From Numida meleagris (taxonomy: Eukaryota > Chordata > Aves > Galliformes > Numididae), in NCBI RefSeq assembly GCF_002078875.1, contig NC_034421.1:1063955-1127954 (forward strand): a stretch of 64,000 nt of DNA. The letters run 5' to 3'. A program made the position numbers and the translations under genes. The notes beneath the pieces are model-generated. The model did no database searches. It saw nothing but the letters and a program-made list of their open reading frames with translations, and was not told the origin of the DNA. This document shows, in pieces, positions 1 to 22,760 of the stretch (the stretch's first letter is position 1; each line of letters opens with the position of its first letter).

Positions 1-3000
1 TGCGAGCTGTCCTTGTGGGACTGGATTGTTGCCCGTAACAAAAGATGCAATGAGAGAACAGAGGATGCTGCCGGTAAGATTCATCGCTGCTTTTAAAATT
101 TACTTGCTATAAAGCAAATACTTACTTTTTCCCAATTGGAAGTCCATTTACAGGATGTTTTGTTCTAATTCAGCAGCTTATAATATAGATCTTCTTAATT
201 AGATTCTTTATTCCTTTAAGCCAATAACTGTTAGTATTGAACCTTGGTTAGCATTGACTTTTGGTTAAATCAGTAGTAAGGTGAATCTGCTGTTCCATGT
301 AGTCATGGAATGAGGTTTACCAGCTAACTGTTCTTCCCCATCAGCTGGCTGTCACTGATCTCTGCTGTAATCATAGTCTTTATAATTTTCAGAGGCTTAA
401 GAGATGATTTTTTTTTTTTGGTCTGGTAATGACGGAATTATTAGGGCATTTGACCTTGCAAAATGCCATTTTCTCACACTTTCCACAAATGACAGGAGTA
501 GAAAGGTGAATGGTACCTTGGGTTGGAGATAAGAAACAAACTCAGTGGTAAAAAACGGTGAGTGTTCAAGGTAGCAACAGATTGCGAGATCTGGGCCGTT
601 AAAGGAGGAAGTCAGTGCGCATTAATAACATCACAGTTTTGGAAAGGGTAAAAGCAATTAAGCTGTGAAATTTATTTAAGACAGCTGCAGCCAGAGAAGA
701 TCTAGGAGTTTCAGAGAGTAGCACAACAGCAGAGAAATTAGGATCCTAGAAGGAATGGTGCAAGTTAATGGGGAAAATATATAGTCGTGCAAATTAGTAT
801 GGCTTTATTTGGAACTGCATTTATCATTCCAATCCAGCAGCTGCATGGAAACGTAGCGTTCAGGAGAACACAGCAGAAAGAGATTAAAGGAACAGCAGCT
901 TCTTGAATGAGAGCAGCAAAGGTTGGAAGTAGTGAAAAAGGAGAGAGGTGGGCTACAGTGAAAGGCGCGCAGTGAGCTGTGATCAGATGTCGGCCATCTC
1001 TGACACTGTGGTCAGGCAGCTAGCAATAAGAAGAGTCCATCAGTGTTTCACAGCATGTAAGAGATAGATTTTTCTTGATTTTCAAACTCCTTAGCTTATG
1101 TTACAAGGACGACAATGACCTGATGTTCTTTTCATTTTCATATACCATTCCAATCCTCTTGGAGAGAGGTGAGAGTACCATTTATTTGTTTTTAGCCAAG
1201 TTCACAGCCTCTCAACCCAAAAGAAATAAGTACACGTTTAGAAAGTTGTGATTAATCCATGGAAACCACTGCTGTTAGCCATCACTGGGGCCTGGCAGAA
1301 GTCAAGTCAGAGACAAATGCACCGGTAGTGAATGCGCATACTTTAGAGTTTGTGATTGTTAGATTTGTAATCATACAACTGTGTGGTGGGACTTGGAGGA
1401 ATCTCTGCATGCAGATACAGTAATGTTCCTTGAACTGTCCTGGGTTCTGAGCTTAGTGACTTTCTAGTGTTTCAAAATACTTTCTTAGGAGAACTGTGGG
1501 AAATTCTATCTTTTAAACCGTGCACGTTCCATTAAAAATTTCTTTCACATTATGAATAAACTGGTTTCAACGAGACATACTAACATAAACTTAACTCGTC
1601 AGAATTTACCCAAATAATGTCTATTTTAAATTGCTTTAAGGTCCGTACCATCTTGTGGATGTCAGCTGGACAATGAAAATTTTTGAAGAGTTAATAGAAG
1701 GAGTGTGCTATATCCACAGCATGGGAGTGATGCATCGAGACATTAAAGTAAGTTCACTAAGCTATCACTTGCGGCTAAAGAAAACAAAAGTAGCATACGT
1801 GATGGGAGAAGGAAAGCAACTTCACAACTTTTGAGGGGATCTGGGCTCTTGAATTTAGCTGTATTGTAAATGAAAAATAAATTGTCTCTGCTATACCTGT
1901 ACCATGCTTTCTTTACTGCAGGCATATTTCTGTATTACTTTGACTTAAAAGTAAATTCTGATTAAGAATGGAAAGTATTTAACTTTTGAAAATATGTTCA
2001 AATTATAGTTATTATTTTCTTTTTTAATCTATTTTTATGTTTAAGTTTTCCCTCGATTGCAGATAAACTCCTATCTTTCAAAATAGTTCCTATCTGACGT
2101 AAGGGACTGAAATTGTAGGTGACTTCAGTGAAGGAATGAAAAGTTTATTTTATTATTAAATGTAATGAAGATCAGACTTTAAAAAAAAATATACACTTTG
2201 AATGGATTACAATAGATGCTCTTTGTATGTTCCCTTGTAGGTTGTTTTTTTTTTTGGAACTTTAATCACAAGAACAGTTTTAACTTAAAGCTGGCTTAAA
2301 TGTGAAGCATAGGTTGAGTTGACTACATCTTGCTTTTTTTTTTTCTTACTCCTGCTTAACCTCACATAACCCATTAGCAGTGAAGTGAGCATGTGTTCTA
2401 CTCTGCTTCCTTCAGAGGTTTTCTGCACCTGAGATGGCAGCTCTTTGAGGAAATGGGTGTAAATATTACCTGGGTAATTAAAACTCTGCAAATGAAAATT
2501 TGGAGCTACTTCAGAACACGCAACATTAATCTTCATTCTGGATCAATTTTAATTTCTCTACAGGCTGTTTCAGGGTTTACAGTTTTTCGGCTTGCGTTCC
2601 TGTTCACTGTCATCACGGGCATATTTTCCTAAGTCCTGATAGCTGTATAATGAATTCCATACAGTTGCTGGAAGCCTGGTTTTGAGCCAGTATTTGTTGT
2701 TTTCTCCGTATATTCTTCTTACAGTGATCTTGCAGATATCCTCCAGGGACTGTAATTTCTGTGATAATGTTAGAAGGAAGTCTTTCAGCATTTGGAATTC
2801 TGAGAACAGAAGGCCAGTGGGTAGATTTCCACGATTGTCTCTTAACTTCAGTGGATATGAGAATCCTAGCAACTTGTTCAACAGTGCTCTATCTTTTAAA
2901 TGTGATCTGTGTTGAAGAAATAGAAAGACTGGAGATTGCCCATCTCTTGTTAAACTGTTCATGTCTGCTTTATACTCTAACAGGAGATCAACTATTTTCC

Positions 3001-6000
3001 TTCTGCCCCCTGAACAGGCCTCGTGAACAGGTGTTCGTCCTTCACGATCTGGGATATTTACATTGGCTCCATTACTTAATAGTAAAGAGATACAATCTAT
3101 GTTGACACCTAAAATTCTGCTTGCTTTGGATGATGCTGCACGCACTGCAACGTGAAGGGCAGTTCTTCCACAATTTGGAATAGCAGAATTGGTGTTTGCT
3201 CCAGATGCAATTAAAGCTGCTGTTGCCTCTGTGTTCAGTGACCCTGCAGCTATGTGAAGAGGCGTCCAGCTAGATTTGGCTGTGTCCTTTATGTTGAGAC
3301 AATATTCAAAAAGAATGGATGTAGGTGGAAAGGCGTCATCAGACTGTTGACCTGAATGTACAAGGTGGTGGCAATTGCAGTGATTCATTTCAGTATTTAT
3401 CTGATGTTTTACATTGTGCAAGATAGAGACACTGTTCTGTGTTACTCTGCAAAGCTGGCTGATTTCTCTGAAATTTGCCTGGAATGGATGTCCCAGCTCT
3501 GTAGGTACTAGGCAAACTTAGTCGGAGATGAAATGCTGTGTAGCCTCTTCTTATTTCTGTAATATAAAACAAAGCTTCAAGTTAGTTTATTAAGAAAAAA
3601 ATACTTCTGGACTGGTAGAGCGTAACATCGTAACGGGTCACAGAACAGAGCAAGCTCTATGGATTGCAGTGACCTAAGAGCAGTTGGATCATTTACTTAT
3701 TTTTGCTAAACACAGCTCCAGTGGCATTACTCTTTGAGTTCCTCCTGTATTTCCCAGTTTAATAGCATGAAAATGAGTCATCATAGTTCAGTTTCAGGTC
3801 AGTGAAGCTCACAGAAGGATCATAAGCAGGCAGAAGTTCCATCGCATCTGTGATGCAATCTAGCAGTGCTTGGGCTTCTGGACCTGTGGATTACAGGTTG
3901 CGTGGCTCAGTTCTGTCATAAGATGTGTTGCAAACCAGCAATATTAAGCAGCCTCTAGGACAAGTTTGTCATTGGTGCCTCCATTAACTCCTGTCTGATT
4001 CTTGCCTCCTTTTCTCTATTCAGCTTAAGAAGTGGTGTTTTAAAAATTACTGTGATAAGGCACTTTTCAGTATAAGTGGTACATTCAGCAGTAATGAGTC
4101 TGAGTCAACAGGTGCTGCTCCTGGTCATGGTTGCTGTTTACACTAATTACAGACTGAGTGCTGTTTCCCACTCAATTTTTCCATTCTGTTCTTGATTTAA
4201 TAGATCTGCTTTAAACCTAACAGTTTGTCGTATGTTTTAGATCTAGTGATTCCTTGAATCAAAGACATTCCAAATTTTCAGCATTCTTCTCAACCATCTC
4301 TGCACATTATTCCACTTCTCTTACGTGCTGTTCCAACCGGGGATATTCTGTGATTCTGTAATTGTATTTGAGATGAGAGGCAGTATTGAAGGGGACAGTT
4401 CATTAATTCGTACAGGACCACGTAATGTTTTCTTCATTTCCCCTTCCCTCTCCAAAGAAAAAAAAAGTTGGTAATGTACAGTTTGCTTCATGAGCCAGTA
4501 ATGAGCATCAAATGGCCATTCGTAGGGTTGTCTGTTACCACTGTTGAGCAGTAGTAAGTCAGCTCAGAGATAGTTGCTGTACATATAAAATTGATTTTCC
4601 TTTCGTTTGCATTGTAATGTTTATTTGTGCTGAATTCCTTTTGCCAATTAAGACTTGCAAGATCCTTTTACAATTCCCAGCGTTCAGACCTCATCTTTAT
4701 TTCTCTGCCAGCAAACTTTATCTCACCATTCACCCTTTTTCTACATCATTTACAAATACACTGTTCAGCACGTTCCTGGCACAGAGAAATGAAATAATTG
4801 CTTGGTGATATCCTTCACTGTGAAAGCTTCACTGTGACCATTTATCCCGATCATTTCTTTCACATCTTCAAACGGGTTACTGATCTGTGGGGCCCTTTCC
4901 TCTTACCCCTCTCTACAGCTGAGCTCGGTGAGGGTCTTGACAGACATTTTCTGAAGTTCATGTCAATCTGAGCCCTTCCGAGAAGCGTGAGATGTGGAAG
5001 GGCTGCGCTGTGAGCTGCTGGGTGTCACTATGGGCTTCTCCCCTGACTAACATTTATGCCTGCAGGTCCAGTGGCTTCTTCATAATTTTACTAAGATTTA
5101 GGAGTCTGATCTCTTTAGAAGCCACAATCATTTAATGTTTCTTAACGATTTTTTTCATTAAAAAAAATAACATTATACATATATAATATATATGGAATGG
5201 GTACCTGGAGGGAGAGCAGGTCTGTGAGGTGGGGGTCCTTCCAAGCACTCATTTTCACTGACAGGATGATGGGATGGTAAAGCTTTAGCTCTTGCCGTTT
5301 TCCAGTATTACTTCACGTAGCTCTTCAGAGCACAGACTGTACGTCCTCTGCGCGCACAGGAACGTGGGGCCAGCAGGCAGCGGCAAGATGCTGGCTGTCT
5401 TGCTCACTCTGATACTCACAGACAAGGAAGTTACAGTTTTTGTAATGACAATCCGTAATCAGAAGTAAAAGGTTTGGCCTCTTCCCCTTGAGCAGTGCCT
5501 TTGTGACCTTTTGGGCTGTCTGGTTCTAGAACAGCTGTGCAGTAACTGCTCTATTCAGTGCTACATTTCGAAGGTATTACAAAAGCAGCAAAAGTTTTTA
5601 AAAAGGCTTCTCTGCAGTTTGCTTCATTGCTAGCCCTAATCATTCAGTAGAAAAAAGTACGTGGAGCAACATTGTTTTCAGTTCTCCAGCTGCACCTAAG
5701 TTAAGAAACTGTGCTGCAGTCAGTAAAAAACAGTGATTGGATATTATGTTTTCCTTTATGTGGCAAGTATTCCTTTTTGCTAGACACAGGCTACTAGCAT
5801 ATCTCAGTCCCGCTTGTACACCTGAAATAAATGGATAAAACTGGTTCAGTGTTTCTGCAGCCAGTGCTTTATTCAGCAGCCTCCCAGCAGCTGCTTTCAT
5901 TCCAGCTTTCCAAGAAAAACGTGGCACCTTGCTGCTGTGCTTGTCATGTAGAAAAGTCTCGTTTTACATTATGTCTAGCCCAGTCATCTTAGTACTGATT

Positions 6001-7958
6001 TCTGCTACTTAGTTGGTCTCGTTTGCTGTGCACTCTTGCCTCTTAACATTACTGTTCTGAAAAACTTCCATTTTGTGCTGAGAAGAAAAAAGTACATTAT
6101 CTTTTCACTATATCTTTTTATCTTTGTTTTTTTTTTCCCCTGGGTCCTTTGTATGTAGTCTTTCTACCCAAATGGCATTGCTAGTGAATAATTTGATAGA
6201 CTCTGTGACTATTTTCTTCTATCTCACTAATGAAACTATGAAAGATTCATCGTCCTATGCATCTGAAAGATTGGATGCTACAGGTTTTGAAACAACTGAA
6301 TGCAACTTCAGCAATTCATAATCATTTATATAGATATATTTTAATACTTTACACTGTCTCATGTTGTAGCCCAGAAATATCTTTCTACATGGATCAGATC
6401 GTCAAGTTAAAATAGGAGATTTCGGATTAGCCTGCAAAGACCTCCTTTGGGATGACACAGACCAGTGGTTTCACACAGAAAGAATAAATGGTAAGAGCAG
6501 AAATCTTTGTAGGCTTCAGTGTTTTAAGTTTCTATCATATTTAAGACGTTAATAAGTCTAAACTCGTGTTTTAAAGGACTGACACATACCTCAGGTGTGG
6601 GGACTTGCCTGTATGCTTCACCAGAACAGTTGCAGGGGTCTGACTATGATTTCAAGGTAGGTTTTGTTTTTTTCCCCCTCCTCTCTGAACGCTTTGAAAT
6701 GCTATTATCTGATTAGGCACTCAGATTGCCCAGGCTAACACCTTATGTCTATCTGCGTAACCTGAAATGTAATTTTTCAGAAACTATATCCTTAATTTTA
6801 ATAGCACCATTCATCTGAAAAGAAAGTCTTATGGTACGATTACTTATTTCCATACGGCATACTTAGGATAGATTATAGAAATAAAACATAAGCCTCTCAG
6901 TGATATATCATAGCTGGTAAATATTCTTCGTACTGTTACTCCTATTTTTTTGCTGAAACACAGATTTCAACCTTGCCTGCTAAATACAAAAATTGCTTGT
7001 GTTTCTGAGATCATCGTGAGCAATCTGTATAGATTTGAATTTGAGTTGCTTCAGTAGCGCCATGAAACTTTCCTTATCATCATGAAACTACGTCATAAGC
7101 CTTCTCATATTGTAATGTTTGTGAGATGAGATCTGGTAGGTCCTTTAAAGTAGAAATTATCCCAGAACTTTTTCTTCACCCCTTTTCCAGTCAGACATGT
7201 ATAGCTTGGGTGTTATCCTGCTAGAACTCTTCCAACCATTTGGAACAGAAATGGAAAGAGCAGAAGTTATAACAAATTTAAGGAATGGCCGCATTCCTCA
7301 TAACTTCTACAAGAAATGGCCTGTTCAAGCCAAGTATGTGAAACTTCTCACCAGTCAGGTATCTACAGAAAGACCAACTGCTGCTCAACTTCGTGAAAGC
7401 GAGCTGTTCCATACCACAGAACATGTAAGTACTGCCATTAACATCAGCCTTCACAGGATAAAAGATATGAGAATTGCTTTTTAACAGCCCCCTTACTTTT
7501 CCTGTCTGTATTGTGCCTATTTTTTTAAACTTAAAGCGGATTGCGACTGAGATTTTTATTCCTGATTACAGTATTTAGGCCACTGTTTCCAGTCTCTTTT
7601 AAAGGAGACCAATAGTCATTAAGTACAGGTAACTTAAGATTGGACACTTGATTTATGGACAGATTGAGTTTTTTTGTCAGCTCTGCAGTCTTTGTTATAA
7701 TTAGCCCTTTCCTTGCCACGTGTAACATCCGTGGTGCTGCAGAATCTTATTTGTAATTGACTACAAACACACAAATAGACTGATGAGGATTTATCCCTGC
7801 CTGTAAGTAAATGAAACCGTCTTTCACATCTTCAGGTTATTTCTAATCTACAGCAAAAGGTGAGAGAGCAGGAAGAAGAAATAGAAAAACTGAAAGAGAA
7901 ACTAAGACTGCTTTCCACTGGAAAAGATGAACACATGAAACTAGGTTCTCCAGTTTAA
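1..7958 (+). CDS. EIF2AK1: EIF2AK1 (HRI, haem-regulated eIF2-alpha kinase), 3' part
   Basis: This cytosolic Ser/Thr kinase phosphorylates eIF2-alpha during haem deficiency or mitochondrial stress and so slows translation. Six coding exons are visible: 1-73 (continues to the left), 1641-1747, 6370-6490, 6577-6656, 7191-7424 and 7836-7958. All have GT-AG borders and the phases add up to 245 codons plus TAA. The visible part is the kinase C-lobe. It has CELSLWDWI at the left edge, the catalytic loop HRDIKPRNIFL split across exons 2/3, DFGLA in exon 3, the [10 protein letters not shown] activation segment in exon 4, and [25 protein letters not shown] in exon 5. The last exon encodes a charged heptad-like tail ([18 protein letters not shown]), probably coiled coil. 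The N-terminal haem-binding part lies outside the window. The 4.6-kb intron hosts ANKRD61 on the other strand. The gene converges on AIMP2. Confidence 0.95.
2570..3556 (-). CDS. ANKRD61: ANKRD61 ankyrin-repeat protein, C-terminal part, nested antisense, apparent frame break
   Basis: An open frame on the - strand at 2570-3517 encodes ankyrin repeats: [15 protein letters not shown], then [18 protein letters not shown], then [20 protein letters not shown]. The tail is IWNSLYSY-like (here [16 protein letters not shown]). Order and tail resemble human ANKRD61 as I recall it, a gene that is also nested in EIF2AK1. The usual protein is about 420 residues; only about 315 are visible here. Upstream, a second - strand frame at 3390-3556 begins directly after a good acceptor (tattacag, AG at 3558-3557). 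It reads [17 protein letters not shown], which aligns with the preceding human segment, but it is one base out of phase and stops at 3390. The frames overlap at 3390-3517, so one extra base, or an unrecognised splice, separates them. I could not find the N-terminal exon(s) between 3560 and 6370. The function of the protein is poorly known. The gene may be live with an assembly indel, or decaying. Confidence 0.72.
4250..4362 (+). repeat. Possible CR1 3'-end remnant
   Basis: The stretch ends in a TTCCAACC-like core followed by ATTCTGTGATTCTGTA. That is the short tandem ending typical of CR1 LINE 3' termini in birds. The upstream part is too decayed to place in a subfamily. It lies in the large EIF2AK1 intron. 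Confidence 0.4.
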
Positions 7959-8228
7959 GTACAGGAAGAACACAACTATTGTATATTAAGTTAAGTTATA
8001 TAAAACTTTTTTTTACATAAAATATTTCAGTGCATTTTGATTTTTCTGTCTGTTCTTTAAACAGAAAAGATTCCAAGTTAAATTGTAGGGAGAAAAAATA
8101 CGAAAAAACTCAAAATACAGCTTGTATTTGCATTAGGTTTGCATTTGCTTTAGGTAACTGAACAAACATGTTTCTCATGCAGCAGGTACAAAAAAGGAAG
8201 ATCACACAGAAAAGGCAGCTGTAATATT
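7959..8228 (+). other. EIF2AK1 3' UTR and convergent gap to AIMP2
   Basis: This 270-bp AT-rich stretch separates the EIF2AK1 stop from the AIMP2 poly(A) signal. On the + strand I find no AATAAA or ATTAAA. Only weaker variants occur shortly after the stop: a TATAAA near 7997 and CATAAA near 8016. EIF2AK1 cleavage is therefore likely in about 8020-8070, within 200 bp of the AIMP2 end. Confidence 0.5.
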
Positions 8229-8234
8229 TTTATT
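8229..8234 (-). terminator. AIMP2 poly(A) signal AATAAA
   Basis: TTTATT on the + strand reads AATAAA on the AIMP2 strand, about 120 bp after the AIMP2 stop codon (8352-8354). It is the only canonical hexamer I saw in the short convergent gap. Confidence 0.7.
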
Positions 8235-8351
8235 GTTTTTAGAATTCTGTCCAACTGTAGAAACTGAATAGCTCTCAGAAAGGATTCAAACCACGACAGT
8301 AGGCATGGGGTGGAAAAAGGTTAAAATCACCCTGTTTGTAACAGCACAGAC

Positions 8352-10927
8352 TTATTTCAGTAGCTTAATAACAGAGCTGAAAGGTGCTAAGTTCTCACAG
8401 GACTTCATCCATTTCTGCACATTGGATGGTGCAGCATTTGCACTACCTGTCTGCTGAAGGACGCACCATGCAACAATGTCTGCTACACTGAGTTCGTTTC
8501 CCACCAACCACGATGTCTTGCCCAGGGCAGCATTCATGGATCGCAAGACTGCTCCTTTTTCTTTACTGCTGCCTTCTTTGAGCTGGAAGATGGCTGTGTC
8601 AACCCAGCTGTCAATCAGAGTTGAAGTAGTTGCATTGTACTTCTGGCCAAAAAGGGAGAAGAGAAATCTAGCAATGTTTCCTTCTCCTTCGATTGGGCAC
8701 ATGGTTTGAATGCTGAACTTCATCTGAGGCTTTGGAACTGAAATCAAGAAGAGAAAAATGATTATTGCATGGCAGAAAAGCTAAATAGATTGGTAATTTA
8801 AGATATATTTTGTTTCTGATGCCAGCAGCATTTCTAACGTTGTGAACTTGACAACAGATTTTCAACTTTCTTAGTCTAAATACTTAGTCTAAGGCAAGAA
8901 CCAGGCATAAAAAGAGCTCCCAGTGGACTGAAGATTGCAAAATCTCTCACCCAATCTTCGTAGAAACTGTATCCACAGGATTGCTGTAGATGTGTTTTTC
9001 AAATAGCTGCCTTTTAAATACTGTTTGTACTTTAATAGCAGTAACTCAGTTTTCTTTCTCTGTCCCCATCACTGCTCACAGTTACGAAAATTAAAGTTCA
9101 TACTAGCAAGAAGAGCAAGGAAGTTACCTGTCCATCATGTTACCAGCAAAACTACACCAAAGCATCTGTGTTACAGCGCAAGTTTCACTTTCTGACCTAT
9201 TGTATTCATCTGGAAGATAACTTATTCTTACCATCCTTCCATATCAGAGTGAAGCCCAACTGATATTCATGGCGTGGTTGCTTCTTTGTCTGCTCTCCAA
9301 AGCATTTCAAGAGTTTTTCGGGCACACTTTTCACAGATGAATGTGTGTGAACAGCTGATAGTATCTTATAGCGCTCACAAAGCAGGCTGTGTAGTACTAA
9401 TAAGGACAAGGGGGGTACAGAAGGATTTGCATTGATTACGATATCTTTCAGAGCACCATAATCCTGAATAGGAAGTAAAAAGAAAAAAAAATCAGGTAAG
9501 ACGCTTGCCAGATGTGTATAACCGTGCACATGCCTAAAATTCTAGGGGTATGCAAGTCTTGTCAGTTAAGACACTGAAAAACATAAACATCTTCTTTCTT
9601 CAACATTTATAGATATTTTAAGCTTACTAATGCAGTAAATTCTAGTCAAATCTGAAGTCAAAATCTCCTGAGTTCTGAGCATTCCAAGTCTTAATGCCAG
9701 CCTTCCATCCCTTCTGTTCCGAGGGCAAAGAAAACACCTACCATTGTACGTGCTAAACTAAACTTACTTTTCCAAGCATCAGATCTAAATCCGCTCCGTT
9801 TGTTGTCAGAGGAGAAGACTCATCATTGTGAATGACATGAGTTACGTCAAAGTCAGCATCAGGAGTTTGTATCATCTTGGAGAGACCATCGACGGCGCTC
9901 TTCAGCTCATACAGGCGTTTAAGAATCTCCTCCTGGCGGGATTCAAGTGCTTGAAGCGATGGGTCAGCTTCTTCCTAGAGGAGAGAAAGTCCCGTCAGGG
10001 CTCACTCAGCTCAGGATCTACGTAGTTCACAGCTCACCCAACCCTAAGTTTGGAAAGCCTGTAAACGTGCTATTGTCATCCTACCCCTTCACCACCACCA
10101 CCGTTAAGGTCCCGTGTCTGTGAGCCGCCTCTTACCTGTGTGGACGAGGTGAGAGCTGAGTTACTAACTCCGAAACGCTCCCTGTTACCTGTCGGCTGCA
10201 CCGACCCAACGCCCGCAGCGCTCAGTGCCGGCAGAACCCAGGGGACTTCGTGCACGGCAGAGCACAGGCTCAGGCGGGCAGGACGCGGCGCGAGGCTGCG
10301 CGTTGTTTCAGGGAATATTCCAAGGAAAAGACCCACGGGCTCCGTTACGTGCCAATCCCACCGCATTTCTCCATCACCTCCGCCTCCCGCTCAAAAGCCT
10401 CCCATCTCACAAAGCTGCCGCCTAGAAAAGCGCGTTCCTGCGGCAGGCTGTAAGCCTGCAAGCTCAGAACAACGTTCGAGGAAAACCTTCGGGCAGACAC
10501 CCGAGCTCTCGGCCCGCCCAGGTCCGGGGCCGCCCCAGGAGGGCAGGGCGAGGTGCGGTGCGCCCGGGAGCAGACGCCGACGGGTGGGCGGGCAGCCCCG
10601 CGGAACGTGACGCAGCGCCACCTCGGAGCGGCCCCGTGCGGCGGCGTCGGCCCGGACCCGGAGCGAGCCCGGCGGGGGGAGGCCAACCCCGAGGCTCGGT
10701 GCGGCGCCGTGCTCCCGCCGCGCGGCTCGTACCCACCCGGCGCACAGCAGCGAGGCCCGGGCGAGCCGAGCCCCGCCCCGCTCAGGGCCGCCAACGCGCT
10801 GCCCCGCTCTTACCTGCGGCGTGGCGCTGCGGTGTAGGCAGGGCACGCGGTACATGCAGGTGGGAAGCTGCTCGGCCGGCAGCGGGCCCGCCGCGCCGTG
10901 CAGCGGCTTCACCTTGTACATGGGCAT
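8352..10927 (-). CDS. AIMP2: AIMP2 (p38/JTV-1), scaffold of the multi-tRNA-synthetase complex
   Basis: Complete gene in four exons on the - strand: 10814-10927, 9768-9974, 9232-9463 and 8352-8737. All have GT-AG borders and total 313 codons with TAA, giving 312 aa (human 320). The start reads [11 protein letters not shown], which matches the conserved N-terminus that binds lysyl-tRNA synthetase. Exon 2 carries the heptad region [19 protein letters not shown] (about residues 43-62). Exon 3 ([14 protein letters not shown], then [11 protein letters not shown]) is the thioredoxin-like part. Exon 4 ([19 protein letters not shown], then [11 protein letters not shown]) is the GST-C-like domain ending in IKLLK. 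In the cytosol the protein holds the synthetase complex together; in mammals it also has pro-apoptotic and p53-linked roles. It shares a CpG-island promoter with PMS2, head to head (ATG to ATG 330 bp), as in mammals. Confidence 0.97.
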
Positions 10928-11005
10928 GGCGGCTCCCCTGCTCGGCGCCCCTCCGCGCAGCGCAGCTCCGCACCGCCCGCGTGGGCCCGCCCACCCGCCG
11001 CGCCC

Positions 11006-11152
11006 ATTGGGCCAGCCGGGAGCGCGGCTCCTTACTGACTCGTCCGACAGCCAATGCTCGCCCGCCTCGTTTCCTCGCCTCCTTCCTATTGGCCGACGCG
11101 AGCCAATGAGGTCAGCGACGCGGCAGGGAGTGAGAGGTGCCGTTCTGATTGG
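11006..11152. promoter_or_regulatory. Cluster of five CCAAT (NF-Y) boxes in the AIMP2/PMS2 promoter
   Basis: Perfect CCAAT pentamers occur at 11006-11010 (- strand), 11051-11055 (+), 11088-11092 (-), 11103-11107 (+) and 11148-11152 (-). Several lie in extended contexts such as AGCCAATG or TATTGGCC. Spacing is 45, 37, 15 and 45 bp. NF-Y-rich, TATA-less CpG promoters are typical of divergent housekeeping gene pairs. No TATA box was seen between the two ATGs. Confidence 0.7.
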
Positions 11153-11257
11153 GCCGCTCTCTCCGCCACTCGCTGACACGGGTGGGCGGGCGCGATGGCG
11201 GGGCCGAGCGGAGACGGGGTCGGGCCTGCGGGCGGCCGAGGCGAGGGGCCGGGGTCC

Positions 11258-22499
<11,242 letters not shown>

Positions 22500-22760
22500 C
22501 AGCCAGGTTCTGCTTCTGTGGCGCTTCCCATGGCAGCGCTCCTGGTATTTTGGGCTTTTATCGCGGCTGTCTGACTGAAAAATCCTTAGGCAGGTTTCAC
22601 ATCCAACAATAAGAAGTCATTCAGCACTCTCGTCCTTCTGATCAACAGTACTGACATAGAATTCATGTGTAAATAACATCTTTTATTGTGCTTTACTTTC
22701 TGTATTACTTAATTTCGTAATCAGGATTTTTAAAAATAAATGTAAATGTTTGTATGTAAG
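22500..22760 (+). terminator. PMS2 3' UTR with AATAAA at 22735-22740
   Basis: A canonical AATAAA sits 236 bp after the PMS2 stop and is followed by a GT-rich stretch (TGTAAATGTTTGTATG) suitable as a downstream element. The cleavage site is expected at about 22755-22765. Confidence 0.75.

Noticed and set aside
5164..5193. AT-alternating tract (TATACATATATAATATATATG)
   Set aside because: Ordinary simple-sequence DNA in an intron; no sign of an origin, promoter or transposon end.
5640..5927. 95-codon - strand open frame considered as the missing ANKRD61 N-terminal exon
   Set aside because: No ankyrin signature (such as HLAA or GADP) and no convincing alignment with the human N-terminus.
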